DNA from: a virus | DNA: 48,204 nt | Direction: 5' to 3' (one strand) | IMG/VR virus record: IMGVR_UViG_3300019458_000051 | Location: 1 to 48,204 of that record | Shown: positions 30,885 through 38,064 of the stretch, piece by piece | How positions within the stretch are numbered: the stretch's first letter is position 1 | Layout: each line of letters opens with the position of its first letter | Position numbers and translations under genes: made by a program | The notes under the pieces: generated by a model | Databases searched by the model: none | What the model was told of the DNA's origin: nothing | Seen by the model: only the letters and a program-made list of their open reading frames with translations

Positions 30885-31722
30885 CTCTCTGACTCCACTG
30901 GTACGGATCTCCGCCTCGCTCCCGCCGCGGTCTTGTCAGATGGAACGCCAAGCTTCCATCCCAACGCCGACCCCGCAGTGCGGCGGCAGCCCTGAGCGCC
31001 AACCTCCTGGCCGAGAACCCCCAAGACCACAGCGGCGGCCTGTCCTCAACCTGGACCAGGATGGGCCCCCTCACCTGGAACCTGAAGACCGTTCCGACCG
31101 AAAGCTCGGTGCCTAGATCGGCAACGAACGCCCTGGTCCTGGAAACCGTAGAGGCCGTGTCCAGGCTTATCGTTACGTCCCCGGAGTAGTTGAACGAGGC
31201 CGGGCCGCCTGACGGCTGGAACGAGAACCCAGACTCCGCAGAGAGCGGGACCTCTTCGATGTCAGAGGTGTACTCGAAGGTGTTCGGCTCCAGGGAGTAG
31301 CTGGTCTCCCTGAACATCTCTGTGCATCGGATCTTCCTTTCACCGGCAGATCCGCTATGCAAAAGACCGAGTTCGGCAGCGTTCACCCCGGACACCGTCA
31401 GGGGCCCGCCGAACGGAACGGACCTGAGCGTGTAAGAGGTTGTCGGGTCCGCAACCGAGACGGTAGCCGATCCGTCGAACGCGGCCAGGGACCCCGCCCC
31501 GGTCCTCTTGGCCCTTATCCAGAGAGTGCAGGAGTTGACCGAGAAAGCCTCGGAAGGAAGGCTGGGGAACAGGAACCGCTGCCTTGCCCCGACGTCCCCC
31601 TCTACGTAGGTGGAGTCTCCGTCGTTGCTTCCGACAGCCACCACCTTGCTGGCCTCTGGCGGCTGAGCGTCCCAGCCGGATAGGGACCCGATTTCGTTCG
31701 GGTACTGGGTGACGGTGGGCAC
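30877..31722 (-). CDS. Virion beta-sandwich protein with extension, 281 aa
   Basis: The first 150 residues match 25508-25981 in motif order: MPTVTQYP, SKVVAVGSNDGD, RFLFPSLP, SCTLWIR, YTLRSVPF, CTEMFRETSY. A second beta-domain (155-225) and a very Arg-rich tail follow. Likely a duplicated fiber or decoration module. Start ATG 31722. Confidence 0.65.
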   Translation of the reverse strand: MPTVTQYPNEIGSLSGWDAQPPEASKVVAVGSNDGDSTYVEGDVGARQRFLFPSLPSEAFSVNSCTLWIRAKRTGAGSLAAFDGSATVSVADPTTSYTLRSVPFGGPLTVSGVNAAELGLLHSGSAGERKIRCTEMFRETSYSLEPNTFEYTSDIEEVPLSAESGFSFQPSGGPASFNYSGDVTISLDTASTVSRTRAFVADLGTELSVGTVFRFQVRGPILVQVEDRPPLWSWGFSARRLALRAAAALRGRRWDGSLAFHLTRPRRERGGDPYQWSQRDA

Positions 31723-31734
31723 CGTCGTCCCTCC

Positions 31735-32142
31735 CTACGACGCCCTGATGATCGGGGTCACCTTGATGGCGTCACCGTTGTTGGCCACCTGGTACGGGCC
31801 GTCGCTGAACCTCTCGGCCGCCACCAGCGTCCCGTCCGTGTCCGTCACCAGGTAGTACCCGTAGACGTTCTGTGTGCTCTGGTCTGCGGAGCTGGTGAAG
31901 GTCTGCTGGGCGAACACAGCCTGGGATGGGGCGCCTGGCGTCAGGGCCCAGCTCGAGCCGGTCAGGGTGACGGCCGAGTATCCGGTGAAGTCGGCCTCGG
32001 TGTAGGTGCTGGCGGTGTCCGTCTCTCCGGGAGTAACGTTGTTCTGGAACAGCTTGAGCACCAGGTTCCGAAGGGACGTGCCCTTGTTCACCAGGAGTTC
32101 GAGCGCCAGGTTCTCTCCACTGTTGGGAATGACTCCAGCCAC
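31735..32142 (-). CDS. Virion-associated protein, 135 aa
   Basis: The start MAGVIPNSGENLALELLVNK, with LRNLVLKLFQNNVTPGETD and FTGYSAVTLTGSSW, is a pattern found in small virion proteins of many phages encoded near capsid and fiber genes. Its function is not established; a fiber or decoration role is inferred. It lies between beta-sandwich genes. Confidence 0.65.
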   Translation of the reverse strand: MAGVIPNSGENLALELLVNKGTSLRNLVLKLFQNNVTPGETDTASTYTEADFTGYSAVTLTGSSWALTPGAPSQAVFAQQTFTSSADQSTQNVYGYYLVTDTDGTLVAAERFSDGPYQVANNGDAIKVTPIIRAS

Positions 32143-32151
32143 AGGACCTCC

Positions 32152-32958
32152 TTACTGAATCCAGGTCAGAACCAGAATAGAGACCGCCAGGTCTCCGCTG
32201 GTAGGGTCAGCCGCGGTGGTTCCGTCTCCCTCGAACACGCTCACGTTGATTTCGATGTCAGTTGCGCCAGCGGTGGTTTCAAGCATTGTCGGAGAGTAGA
32301 ACGTATTTCCCTTCACCCCGGCAGCAACAGTCAGCTGCGTCGGAGTAAAGAAATCAGCGTCCCCACCCTCGATCCCCACGTCAAACAGGGCCGCGTCGTC
32401 TCCGGCTATCTCAGCCGTCACCTCGATCTTCATCGCAAGTAGAGTAGATTCTGCCGGTATCTGGCCGATGATTATTGTTCCGTCTCCGCTGAAGACGTGG
32501 TTGTACGTTATCGTCTGAAGGCGCCAGGTGACAAGAGGAGTGACAAGGTCGTCGTGGAATATCAGCCTCCTACTCCTGATCTCGCCTATGTTCCCGTTGT
32601 TCGCCTCGACATAGTCCACCAAGACGTTGGTGCCGATCAGGTCTCCCGACACGTTCCCGGTCACGTCTCCAGTGACGTTGCCGGTCACGTTACCAGACAC
32701 GTTTCCCGTCACGTCGCCAGACACGTCGCCAGTCAGGTTGCCCGTCACGTCGCCGGTGACGTTTCCGATCAGGTCGCCAACCAGGGTTCCGGGCCCCTCG
32801 TCGACGGCCCAGTCGGAACCGTCCCACTGGTAGGCCACCCCTGTCGTGGTGTAGAAATACTTGGCCCCCAGGGGTCCGGCTTCGACCTGCGCGGCAGGGG
32901 TATCCCCTCGCGCGTCCAGCCATTGCCCCAGGTGGTCCTTGACGATTCGGTACGCCAT
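32152..32958 (-). CDS. Fiber-like protein with GxVT tetrapeptide repeats
   Basis: The N-terminal segment (about 1-58) ends in a small VAYQWDGSDW domain. Residues 61-108 are twelve tetrapeptides of the form G-D/N-V/L-T/S, encoded by a 12-bp tandem array near 32635-32778. The rest (about 150-268) is related to 28781-29185 by motif order (GDGTIIIGQIPAES, IAGDDAALFDVG, FTPTQ, PTSGD). Triple-stranded repeat stalks with a beta-head are typical of phage fibers. The repeat may vary in length between isolates. Confidence 0.7.
   Translation of the reverse strand: MAYRIVKDHLGQWLDARGDTPAAQVEAGPLGAKYFYTTTGVAYQWDGSDWAVDEGPGTLVGDLIGNVTGDVTGNLTGDVSGDVTGNVSGNVTGNVTGDVTGNVSGDLIGTNVLVDYVEANNGNIGEIRSRRLIFHDDLVTPLVTWRLQTITYNHVFSGDGTIIIGQIPAESTLLAMKIEVTAEIAGDDAALFDVGIEGGDADFFTPTQLTVAAGVKGNTFYSPTMLETTAGATDIEINVSVFEGDGTTAADPTSGDLAVSILVLTWIQ
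32635..32778 (-). repeat. 12-bp coding tandem repeat (GxVT units)
   Basis: Repeat unit of about 12 bases encodes G-(D/N)-(V/L)-(T/S). Twelve units follow in frame in the fiber-like gene at 32152-32958. Variation is at third positions and Asp/Asn codons. Confidence 0.8.
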
Positions 32959-32962
32959 CGCC

Positions 32963-33547
32963 TTACGCCGAGGCTACGTAGCTGGCGTCCGCCCCAGCGC
33001 TGAGTTCGAAGTAGAAGACGGTGACCCTGGCTGTTCCGGCGGTGAGATTGACCGGGGTCGAGCCGTCGGACTGGTACGCAGTCGCCAGGATGTTGGCCTG
33101 GGCCTCCTGCACGGCGGGAGCCGTCTTTCCGATCACGGCCTTGTCGGCCAGGATCGCCGCGGCGGCAGCGGTGTACTTCCCGAGCGTCCCGGAGATCCCC
33201 ACTGCGACCTTGGCGAGGCTGGTGCCCGTGAGGGTCGTCAGGACCCGGAACACCACGCCGACCACCACAGCCCTGGCCGGTAGGGCGTTGGTGAAGGTGA
33301 TCGTGGGCGAGGACTCGGTGAAGTCAGCCTCCGTCTCCCTGGCCTTAAGCAGGGCCGTCGCAACCGCGGTGGACAGGACGAACTTCTCGTCCCACCTGCT
33401 CCCGTCGAAGGCGTAGTCGCTGCCGCTCGTGAGGTCCCTGTACTCGCTCCCGGCGGGAACGTCCGTGAACGTGGGAACCCCGAAACCCGAACACCGGGTC
33501 ACGTGGCCCCGGTTGTCCTTCTCGATCTGAACGTTCGTTGCGGCCAT
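32963..33547 (-). CDS. Virion beta-rich protein, 194 aa
   Basis: It starts MAATNVQIEKDNRGHVTRCSG with VPTFTDVPAGSEYRDLTSG, then a beta-sandwich like that of the neighbouring gene pair (ALPARAVVVGVVFRVLTT, DGSTPVNLTAGTARVTVFYFEL). It is a more distant member of the three-gene family. A decoration or fiber role is inferred. Confidence 0.6.
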   Translation of the reverse strand: MAATNVQIEKDNRGHVTRCSGFGVPTFTDVPAGSEYRDLTSGSDYAFDGSRWDEKFVLSTAVATALLKARETEADFTESSPTITFTNALPARAVVVGVVFRVLTTLTGTSLAKVAVGISGTLGKYTAAAAAILADKAVIGKTAPAVQEAQANILATAYQSDGSTPVNLTAGTARVTVFYFELSAGADASYVASA

Positions 33548-33559
33548 CCGATCCTCCCG

Positions 33560-33982
33560 TTACGCCAACCCTGCGACCGAGGACGTTGCCTTCGGGCGGT
33601 TCAGCCCGCTCAGGACTTCCTTGGCCAGATCGGGGTTGCTTCTGAGCTGATCCTGGAGCGCCTTCACCTGACGCTCTCGCGCCTCGGCCTTGGCCTCCCT
33701 CAGCTCCTTGATCTTCCCGGTCCTGAAGGCCCTGGTGTGCCGGATCATGTCCGCGATGTTCTCGCTGTCGGTGTCGAACCTGAAGTCCCTGAACTGAGCC
33801 TCGACCAGCGGAGTCGTGATCTTCTGTCCGTCCAGGACGTAGATGGTGTCACGCTTCAGCAGGATCTTCAGGTTCTGCACGGACGGGGAGAGGAACACGA
33901 AACGGGAGGGACCTTCGGACTGCTTCTCCAGCTCGAAGGGCTGACCGTACTCGCCCTTGGTTCTGGCTTGCTTCTCGCTCAT
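33560..33982 (-). CDS. Capsid-linked hypothetical protein, 140 aa
   Basis: ATG 33982 (GTG 33985 is just upstream). It contains LKILLKRDTIYVLDGQKI, VEAQFRDFRFDTDSENIADM and a Lys/Arg/Glu helix, a pattern seen next to the capsid gene in other phages. A strong hairpin lies between it and the capsid gene, so its expression may be lower than that of the capsid. Function unknown. Confidence 0.6.
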   Translation of the reverse strand: MSEKQARTKGEYGQPFELEKQSEGPSRFVFLSPSVQNLKILLKRDTIYVLDGQKITTPLVEAQFRDFRFDTDSENIADMIRHTRAFRTGKIKELREAKAEARERQVKALQDQLRSNPDLAKEVLSGLNRPKATSSVAGLA

Positions 33983-34006
33983 CACCTACCCCCTTGAGGG
34001 TTTAGA

Positions 34007-34037
34007 GGGGGAGGGGCCCGTCGGGGCCCCGTCCCCC
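34007..34037 (-). terminator. Strong GC hairpin just after the capsid gene
   Basis: Perfect stem GGGGCCC/GGGCCCC (34013-34019 with 34024-34030) around loop GTCG, extended by GGGGGA/TCCCCC with one bulged base. It lies 10 bases beyond the capsid stop. No T-run follows, so it may act as a partial (factor-assisted) terminator or as an RNA end that protects capsid mRNA. Confidence 0.6.
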
Positions 34038-34046
34038 AGACGGCTA

Positions 34047-35309
34047 CTACTCGGCCAGGCCGAACAGTGCCGTGTGTGCGACCTTCAGCTCCACGATGAG
34101 CGACTTGTCCGAGATGTACTGAGCCTTCTTGCCGTCCGTACCGGGCACCTGGATGTTGTCCTCGTACTTCGTCTCCCCACCCTTGAAATAGGCGGGACGA
34201 AGGTGCTCCAGGTCCACGATGAACGCGCGATCCTGGAGGCCGGTCTTGTTGAGCACCGGCGCGTTGATGACGTTCAGGACGCCCCAAGTCCCCTGGTACT
34301 GCATGATCCGGAGACCGTAGGTCTTCTCGCTGGGCTCGATGATGCGGATCTTGTCGTCACCGAGAGCGTTCAGCTTCGCCAGCCAGCGCTGCGACCCGAA
34401 CAGGGTCTTGTTAGCCAGCTCCTTGTTCTCGTAGCCGGAGTGGCCCTCCTGCATCGCGCCGACCATCACGGAGTCGAAGAACGCCTTGCTGATCGTGCTG
34501 TCTCCGTCGAAGTCCACCCGGTTCGTGTCGAGGTAGAAGTCGAGCCCGCCCATCGTGGTCGTGAACTTGTCGTTCGACCCCGACTGCGTCAGGCTTGGCT
34601 TCCCGAAGAAGTAGGCGTACTCGCAGGACAGGAGGTGCTCCTGCTCGAGCTGCTTCCTGGCGTTGGCCCAGGGCTCGCCCTCGTACAGGGCCGTGTTCTG
34701 GTACCTGCGGCTCTGCTCGATCGCGTCCTTGAAGATCTGGCAGAAGAAGGACCGCTCGTCCTCGATCACGTGGAACGAGACCGCTCCGCCAGCGCCGTCC
34801 TCGTAGGCGTTCCCGATGTTCACGACGTTGTGCGTCGCGGCCCACAGTGTCCCCGAAGGGCTGTCGTCACCGATGTTGGGCGTGACGTTCACGACGTCCG
34901 CGGACGCGAACGAGGTGATGAGGGCGATGTCCCCGCTCTCGGAGTTGTAGAGCAGGTCTCCCACCCGGAAGCGCGCCCCGGTGGACGCGGTCAGGGTGAG
35001 GGCCGAAGGAGTGGTGGCCCCGCCCGTGGTGGAGACCACGGCGGAAGACCGGGGGAGACGCTGCTTCTCGAGGTGGAAGAAGCGGCTGTTCTCGACGATC
35101 CGGGCGTTCTTCAGCTTGGAGGTGAGACGGGTGAGACCTGCGATGGAGGGGTTGTACCAGACCAACCCCTTCTGTACTTGGGCGATCTCGTTGAGCTGGG
35201 CGTCGGTGACGCCGGGCCCGCCGATTACGCCCTGAGCGATCTGTGCGCCGCTACGGATGGTGGGCGCCGTCACCGCCCCAGGAAAGGGGGAAGGCAGTGT
35301 GGCCGGCAT
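34047..35309 (-). CDS. Major capsid protein, SU10/DUF5309-like
   Basis: At 420 aa the sequence matches the SU10-like (DUF5309) HK97-fold capsid family: GLTRLTSKLKNARIVENSRFF, SFFCQIFKDAIEQSRRYQNT, LEQEHLLSCEYAYFFGKPS, then RIMQYQGTWGVLNVINAP. It forms the icosahedral shell. It follows the scaffold gene on the same transcript from the promoter at 36334-36361. The hairpin after its stop may raise its relative mRNA level. No protease gene is evident, so maturation may not need one. Confidence 0.85.
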   Translation of the reverse strand: MPATLPSPFPGAVTAPTIRSGAQIAQGVIGGPGVTDAQLNEIAQVQKGLVWYNPSIAGLTRLTSKLKNARIVENSRFFHLEKQRLPRSSAVVSTTGGATTPSALTLTASTGARFRVGDLLYNSESGDIALITSFASADVVNVTPNIGDDSPSGTLWAATHNVVNIGNAYEDGAGGAVSFHVIEDERSFFCQIFKDAIEQSRRYQNTALYEGEPWANARKQLEQEHLLSCEYAYFFGKPSLTQSGSNDKFTTTMGGLDFYLDTNRVDFDGDSTISKAFFDSVMVGAMQEGHSGYENKELANKTLFGSQRWLAKLNALGDDKIRIIEPSEKTYGLRIMQYQGTWGVLNVINAPVLNKTGLQDRAFIVDLEHLRPAYFKGGETKYEDNIQVPGTDGKKAQYISDKSLIVELKVAHTALFGLAE

Positions 35310-35332
35310 TGGCGTGTGCTCCTACGCCGCGA

Positions 35333-36325
35333 CTATCGCTCGACCACTGCTCCGAACACCGGATGCTGTCGGGCGGCTACCGCGGCACGCGCTGCCTCTT
35401 CAAGGTCCACTGGCAACGTCCTGGTCGGGCCCGGCGCCGCGGGCGAGGGGGAAGGCGTCCTCCCCATCGACATCAACGCCGCGTTCGACCTCGGTGCCGG
35501 CCTCGAAGGGGCCGATTGAGGTTGAGAGACCTCGGACGCTCGCACCTGGGTAAGCGCGAAACGCACCGCGGCCTCGGTGAACGCGATGGGAGCGAGACCG
35601 GGATCGTTCAGGTTTTCTCGCCACTGCTGGACGACAAGGTCGGAACGCGGGTCGGCCGGATCGAGTTCGGGGAAGATCCGATTCCCCGAACCGTCGCGCT
35701 GCTCGGACAAAGTCTCGAACAGCTCGGCAGCCGCGTCCACCGCCTTGTTCCGCACGACGAGAGGCTGAATGTCCCTCGTTCGCTCTTCGACGAGTTCTCC
35801 AACCCGTTCCTCGATCAGGTCCGACAACCGCTGAAAAGCCGCACCAGGCGACTTGTCAGCGATCACCGAGTCGATCTCGTCGGGTGTGAATCGCTCGCTC
35901 AACCGCTTCGCTGTGGGGGCCGGCTCTGCCGGCGGAGCACCGCTTGCGGGTACGTGACTCCTTGCTCTCTCGAGTTCGGCCGACAGCCGGTCACGATCGG
36001 CCTCGGCCTCCTTGCGTCTCTTCGCCTCGGCCTTGGCTCGGCCGGCGAACTGACGAAACACGTGGTCGGCGCTGGTCCAGTCCCTGTATACCTTGTTGCC
36101 GAGCCGGATGCCGTCCTCACCCTCTCCGGCGAGGTGTTCGTCTCCCTCGTCGTCGTCGGGCTCGGGGGCCGGCTGGGCCTCGGGCTGATCGGGCTGCTGG
36201 GCCTCGGCCCCATCGGGCTGCGCAGGCTGTTCCTGCGGAGAGCCCTCCTGGGCCGCCTGTTGGCCGGGGGCCGCCTCTGTGGCGGGGGTCTCGGCCGCTA
36301 CGCCAAAGACGTTGTCGTCAGGCAT
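35333..36325 (-). CDS. Scaffolding protein
   Basis: The 330-aa protein is Gln/Pro/Glu-rich at the start (EAQQPDQPEAQPAPEPDDDEGDE), then helical with charged heptads (AEAKRRKEAEADRDRLSAE) and FTPDEIDSVIAD; position directly before the capsid gene is standard for scaffold. It guides assembly of capsid protein and leaves before DNA entry. ATG 36325 is 8 bases after the -10 box of the conserved promoter, so its mRNA is probably leaderless. Confidence 0.75.
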   Translation of the reverse strand: MPDDNVFGVAAETPATEAAPGQQAAQEGSPQEQPAQPDGAEAQQPDQPEAQPAPEPDDDEGDEHLAGEGEDGIRLGNKVYRDWTSADHVFRQFAGRAKAEAKRRKEAEADRDRLSAELERARSHVPASGAPPAEPAPTAKRLSERFTPDEIDSVIADKSPGAAFQRLSDLIEERVGELVEERTRDIQPLVVRNKAVDAAAELFETLSEQRDGSGNRIFPELDPADPRSDLVVQQWRENLNDPGLAPIAFTEAAVRFALTQVRASEVSQPQSAPSRPAPRSNAALMSMGRTPSPSPAAPGPTRTLPVDLEEAARAAVAARQHPVFGAVVER

Positions 36326-36333
36326 TCACAGGC

Positions 36334-36361
36334 ATTATACCACGGGCCGTTTCAGCCAGCG
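36334..36361 (-). promoter_or_regulatory. Conserved promoter element, copy 3
   Basis: Minus-strand sequence CGCTGGCTGAAACGGCCCG then TGGTATAAT; TATAAT -10 at 36339-36334, extended by TGG. It overlaps the end of the upstream gene, whose stop is at 36362. The scaffold ATG (36325) begins 8 bases after the -10, so the transcript is leaderless or nearly so. Drives scaffold, capsid and tail genes. Confidence 0.8.
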
Positions 36362-36697
36362 TCAGGGGCTCCCTAAGTCGCTGAGCCCCAACCACTTACT
36401 CCTGCGGCCCCGATGCAGGAGCCACCTCTTCGTGGCGTTCGGGCGCTCCCTGGCCGCGACGGGAGCCTCGAGGACCCTCCCCAGGAGCCGGACGTGTCCC
36501 ACGGCCACGATAGTTCCCATGGCCACGTTAGCCACGAGCCATGACCGCAAGTGCTTGTGCTCTGGGCAGATAGGGGCCCCAAGGTCGTAGGAGTCGCCCT
36601 GGCTGTACACCCAGGACAGGTGAGACAAGCAGTACGGACACACCCTGACCAGGTCGTTCGAGGGGTCCACCCGCTCCTGTACAACCCGCGTGGTCAC
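36362..36697 (-). CDS. Small zinc-binding protein, 111 aa
   Basis: GTG 36697. A treble-clef-like N-terminus is visible: CPYCLSHLSW and CPEHKHL, with a C-terminal basic region (NATKRWLLHRGRRSKW). It may bind nucleic acid. Its stop is immediately upstream of the conserved promoter for the scaffold gene, so it is the last gene of the transcript started near 39.3 kb. Confidence 0.6.
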   Translation of the reverse strand: MTTRVVQERVDPSNDLVRVCPYCLSHLSWVYSQGDSYDLGAPICPEHKHLRSWLVANVAMGTIVAVGHVRLLGRVLEAPVAARERPNATKRWLLHRGRRSKWLGLSDLGSP

Positions 36698-36700
36698 AGG

Positions 36701-37066
36701 CTACTCACACCCACGCCCCAGAAGGACCTCGCGCAGGTACCCCTGCACGTTGAAGAGCAGGGCGCACAGGGTCACCTCGAGATCCTTCTCGGTGGCGAGT
36801 TCGGGGTGGTTGCGGTGGATTAGCCACAGGTCAAGGAAGTGCCTCCAGAGCGACTTGATCCACCTGGAACGAGGCATGCCCTTCTGCCAGTTGTCGCTGT
36901 CCCTGGTGGACCCGTCAGCGAGCTTTCGGTGGTGGTGCATGAACTCCGAGAATCGAAGGACCACCAGAGGGTCGAGAAACCCCTCCGGGTCAATCTTGTC
37001 CACGTCCACGCTTCTGGTCGCCCCGGTGCCCATGTCCAACGTCGGATCTACCGACCCACCCCTCAT
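36701..37066 (-). CDS. Putative dATP/dGTP diphosphohydrolase-like protein (DUF5664-like)
   Basis: The 121-aa protein has FSEFMHHHRKLADGSTRDSD then NWQKGMPRSRWIKSLWRHFLD and ALLFNVQGYLREVL, the pattern of DUF5664-like phage proteins annotated as nucleotide diphosphohydrolases. Members are thought to act on deoxynucleotide pools. ATG 37066 has AGGAAAGAG. Active-site residues are not certain from sequence alone. A MazG-like enzyme is encoded at 42813-43298. Confidence 0.65.
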   Translation of the reverse strand: MRGGSVDPTLDMGTGATRSVDVDKIDPEGFLDPLVVLRFSEFMHHHRKLADGSTRDSDNWQKGMPRSRWIKSLWRHFLDLWLIHRNHPELATEKDLEVTLCALLFNVQGYLREVLLGRGCE

Positions 37067-37326
37067 CTCTCTTTCCTCACTTTCTTGTGCAGGGCCATTG
37101 CCGCCAGGCAGCCGATACCAGCGCCAAGGCCGATAGGAGCCACCAGGGTCCAGCTCTGGCTCCGGGCGATCTGAACGAACACCAGCACCTCGCATGCCGA
37201 CATCGCCACGCTGGTTGGGATCACCAGGGCCCTCCGCCCGTGAACGACGTTCAACTGCTGGAACGCGCGCAGGAAGACGTTGGCCATGCTGGCGAGGAAC
37301 GCAGTCAGATAGACGCTCAGGCCCAC
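37063..37326 (-). CDS. Small two-helix membrane protein, 87 aa
   Basis: Two hydrophobic helices flank a polar segment (LRAFQQLNVVHGRRALVIP): about residues 5-20 and 38-55, with a third weak one near 64-78. GTG 37326. The pattern FLRAFQQLNVVHGRR is frequent in small phage membrane proteins of unknown function. It overlaps its neighbours on both sides. Confidence 0.6.
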   Translation of the reverse strand: MGLSVYLTAFLASMANVFLRAFQQLNVVHGRRALVIPTSVAMSACEVLVFVQIARSQSWTLVAPIGLGAGIGCLAAMALHKKVRKER

Positions 37327-37547
37327 GTCACCTCGCTCAGCTCTTTCCTGATGTTCTCGATCTTCCGCTCGAGGAGGGAAACCTTTTCCTCGGCCAACCT
37401 CAACGACGCGCGAGCGGCGTACCGATCTGACCTGAACTTCTCCGACCTGTCCCTGAGCAGAATGTTCAGCTCTTTTGTCGACTCCAGGTCTGTGATCAGG
37501 TCCTGATGCGCCTCCAGCTCGACCGTGACGGTTACCTTCTCTTCCAT
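37317..37547 (-). CDS. Coiled-coil protein, 76 aa
   Basis: ATG 37547. The 76-aa product is almost entirely charged helix with heptads (LILLRDRSEKF-like, LRLAEEKVSLLERKIENI). No family. It overlaps the membrane-protein gene by 10 bases, so the two may be coupled. A structural or binding role only can be guessed. Confidence 0.6.
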   Translation of the reverse strand: MEEKVTVTVELEAHQDLITDLESTKELNILLRDRSEKFRSDRYAARASLRLAEEKVSLLERKIENIRKELSEVTWA

Positions 37548-37871
37548 TTACCTCTCCTGGTCTATACGCCGGAGGGCCTCTTCTACGAGATCACCCAGAC
37601 CCCCGCGCTCCGAAAGCGGTACGGTGCGGGGGAGTGGCTCCGGACGCTTCTCTGGAACCACTTTCTGACTGACCGCTGCGGGCGCTTCGCTTTCCACGAT
37701 GAAGAACTCGTCCTTCGGGTCGTCGACCACTGGCCCTCGCGCCAGGCACTGGTCCCTGTGAATCTTGCCCAGCTCGATCAGGTGCTTGGTCTCCGCCGCA
37801 GCCGCGCGACCGGCCTCGGCCATCCTCTTCCTGGTCTCTTCCGAGATCACCCTGGCCCCGCCCCTGCTCAT
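37548..37871 (-). CDS. Hypothetical helical protein, 107 aa
   Basis: ATG 37871; it begins MSRGGARVISEETRKRMAEA, which resembles short phage DNA-binding-like tails (ISEETRKRMAEAGR), with a Pro-rich acidic C-terminal part. The function is unknown. The gene is flanked by other small genes in the same orientation and overlaps the stop of its upstream neighbour. Confidence 0.6.
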   Translation of the reverse strand: MSRGGARVISEETRKRMAEAGRAAAAETKHLIELGKIHRDQCLARGPVVDDPKDEFFIVESEAPAAVSQKVVPEKRPEPLPRTVPLSERGGLGDLVEEALRRIDQER

Positions 37872-38050
37872 GACAGGTAGAACTCCAAGACCTTGAACAG
37901 GGAGTAGGTGAGCATCGCTGCCACTGACCCCGACAGCGCACCCCTGACCAGCCCGGCCTGGTACCCGGACCTGTAGTTCACGTCAGCGACCCTTCGCAGG
38001 AGATGGTCCTCTCGGTCCCTCTCCATCTCGATCTTTCTCCAGCTTCTCAT
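37868..38050 (-). CDS. Small one-helix membrane protein, 60 aa
   Basis: ATG 38050 has GGTGGGGCC upstream. A charged N-terminus (MRSWRKIEMERDREDHLLRR) is followed by one hydrophobic helix (about 34-58, GALSGSVAAMLTYSLFKVL). This could be anchored in the membrane with the charged end inside. It is next to the lipoprotein gene. Confidence 0.55.
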   Translation of the reverse strand: MRSWRKIEMERDREDHLLRRVADVNYRSGYQAGLVRGALSGSVAAMLTYSLFKVLEFYLS

Positions 38051-38064
38051 AGGCCCCACCCTTT

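Noticed and set aside
33957-35519. Long plus-strand open frame opposite capsid
   Set aside because: It is antisense to capsid and scaffold genes with Val/Leu/Arg-rich shadow composition.
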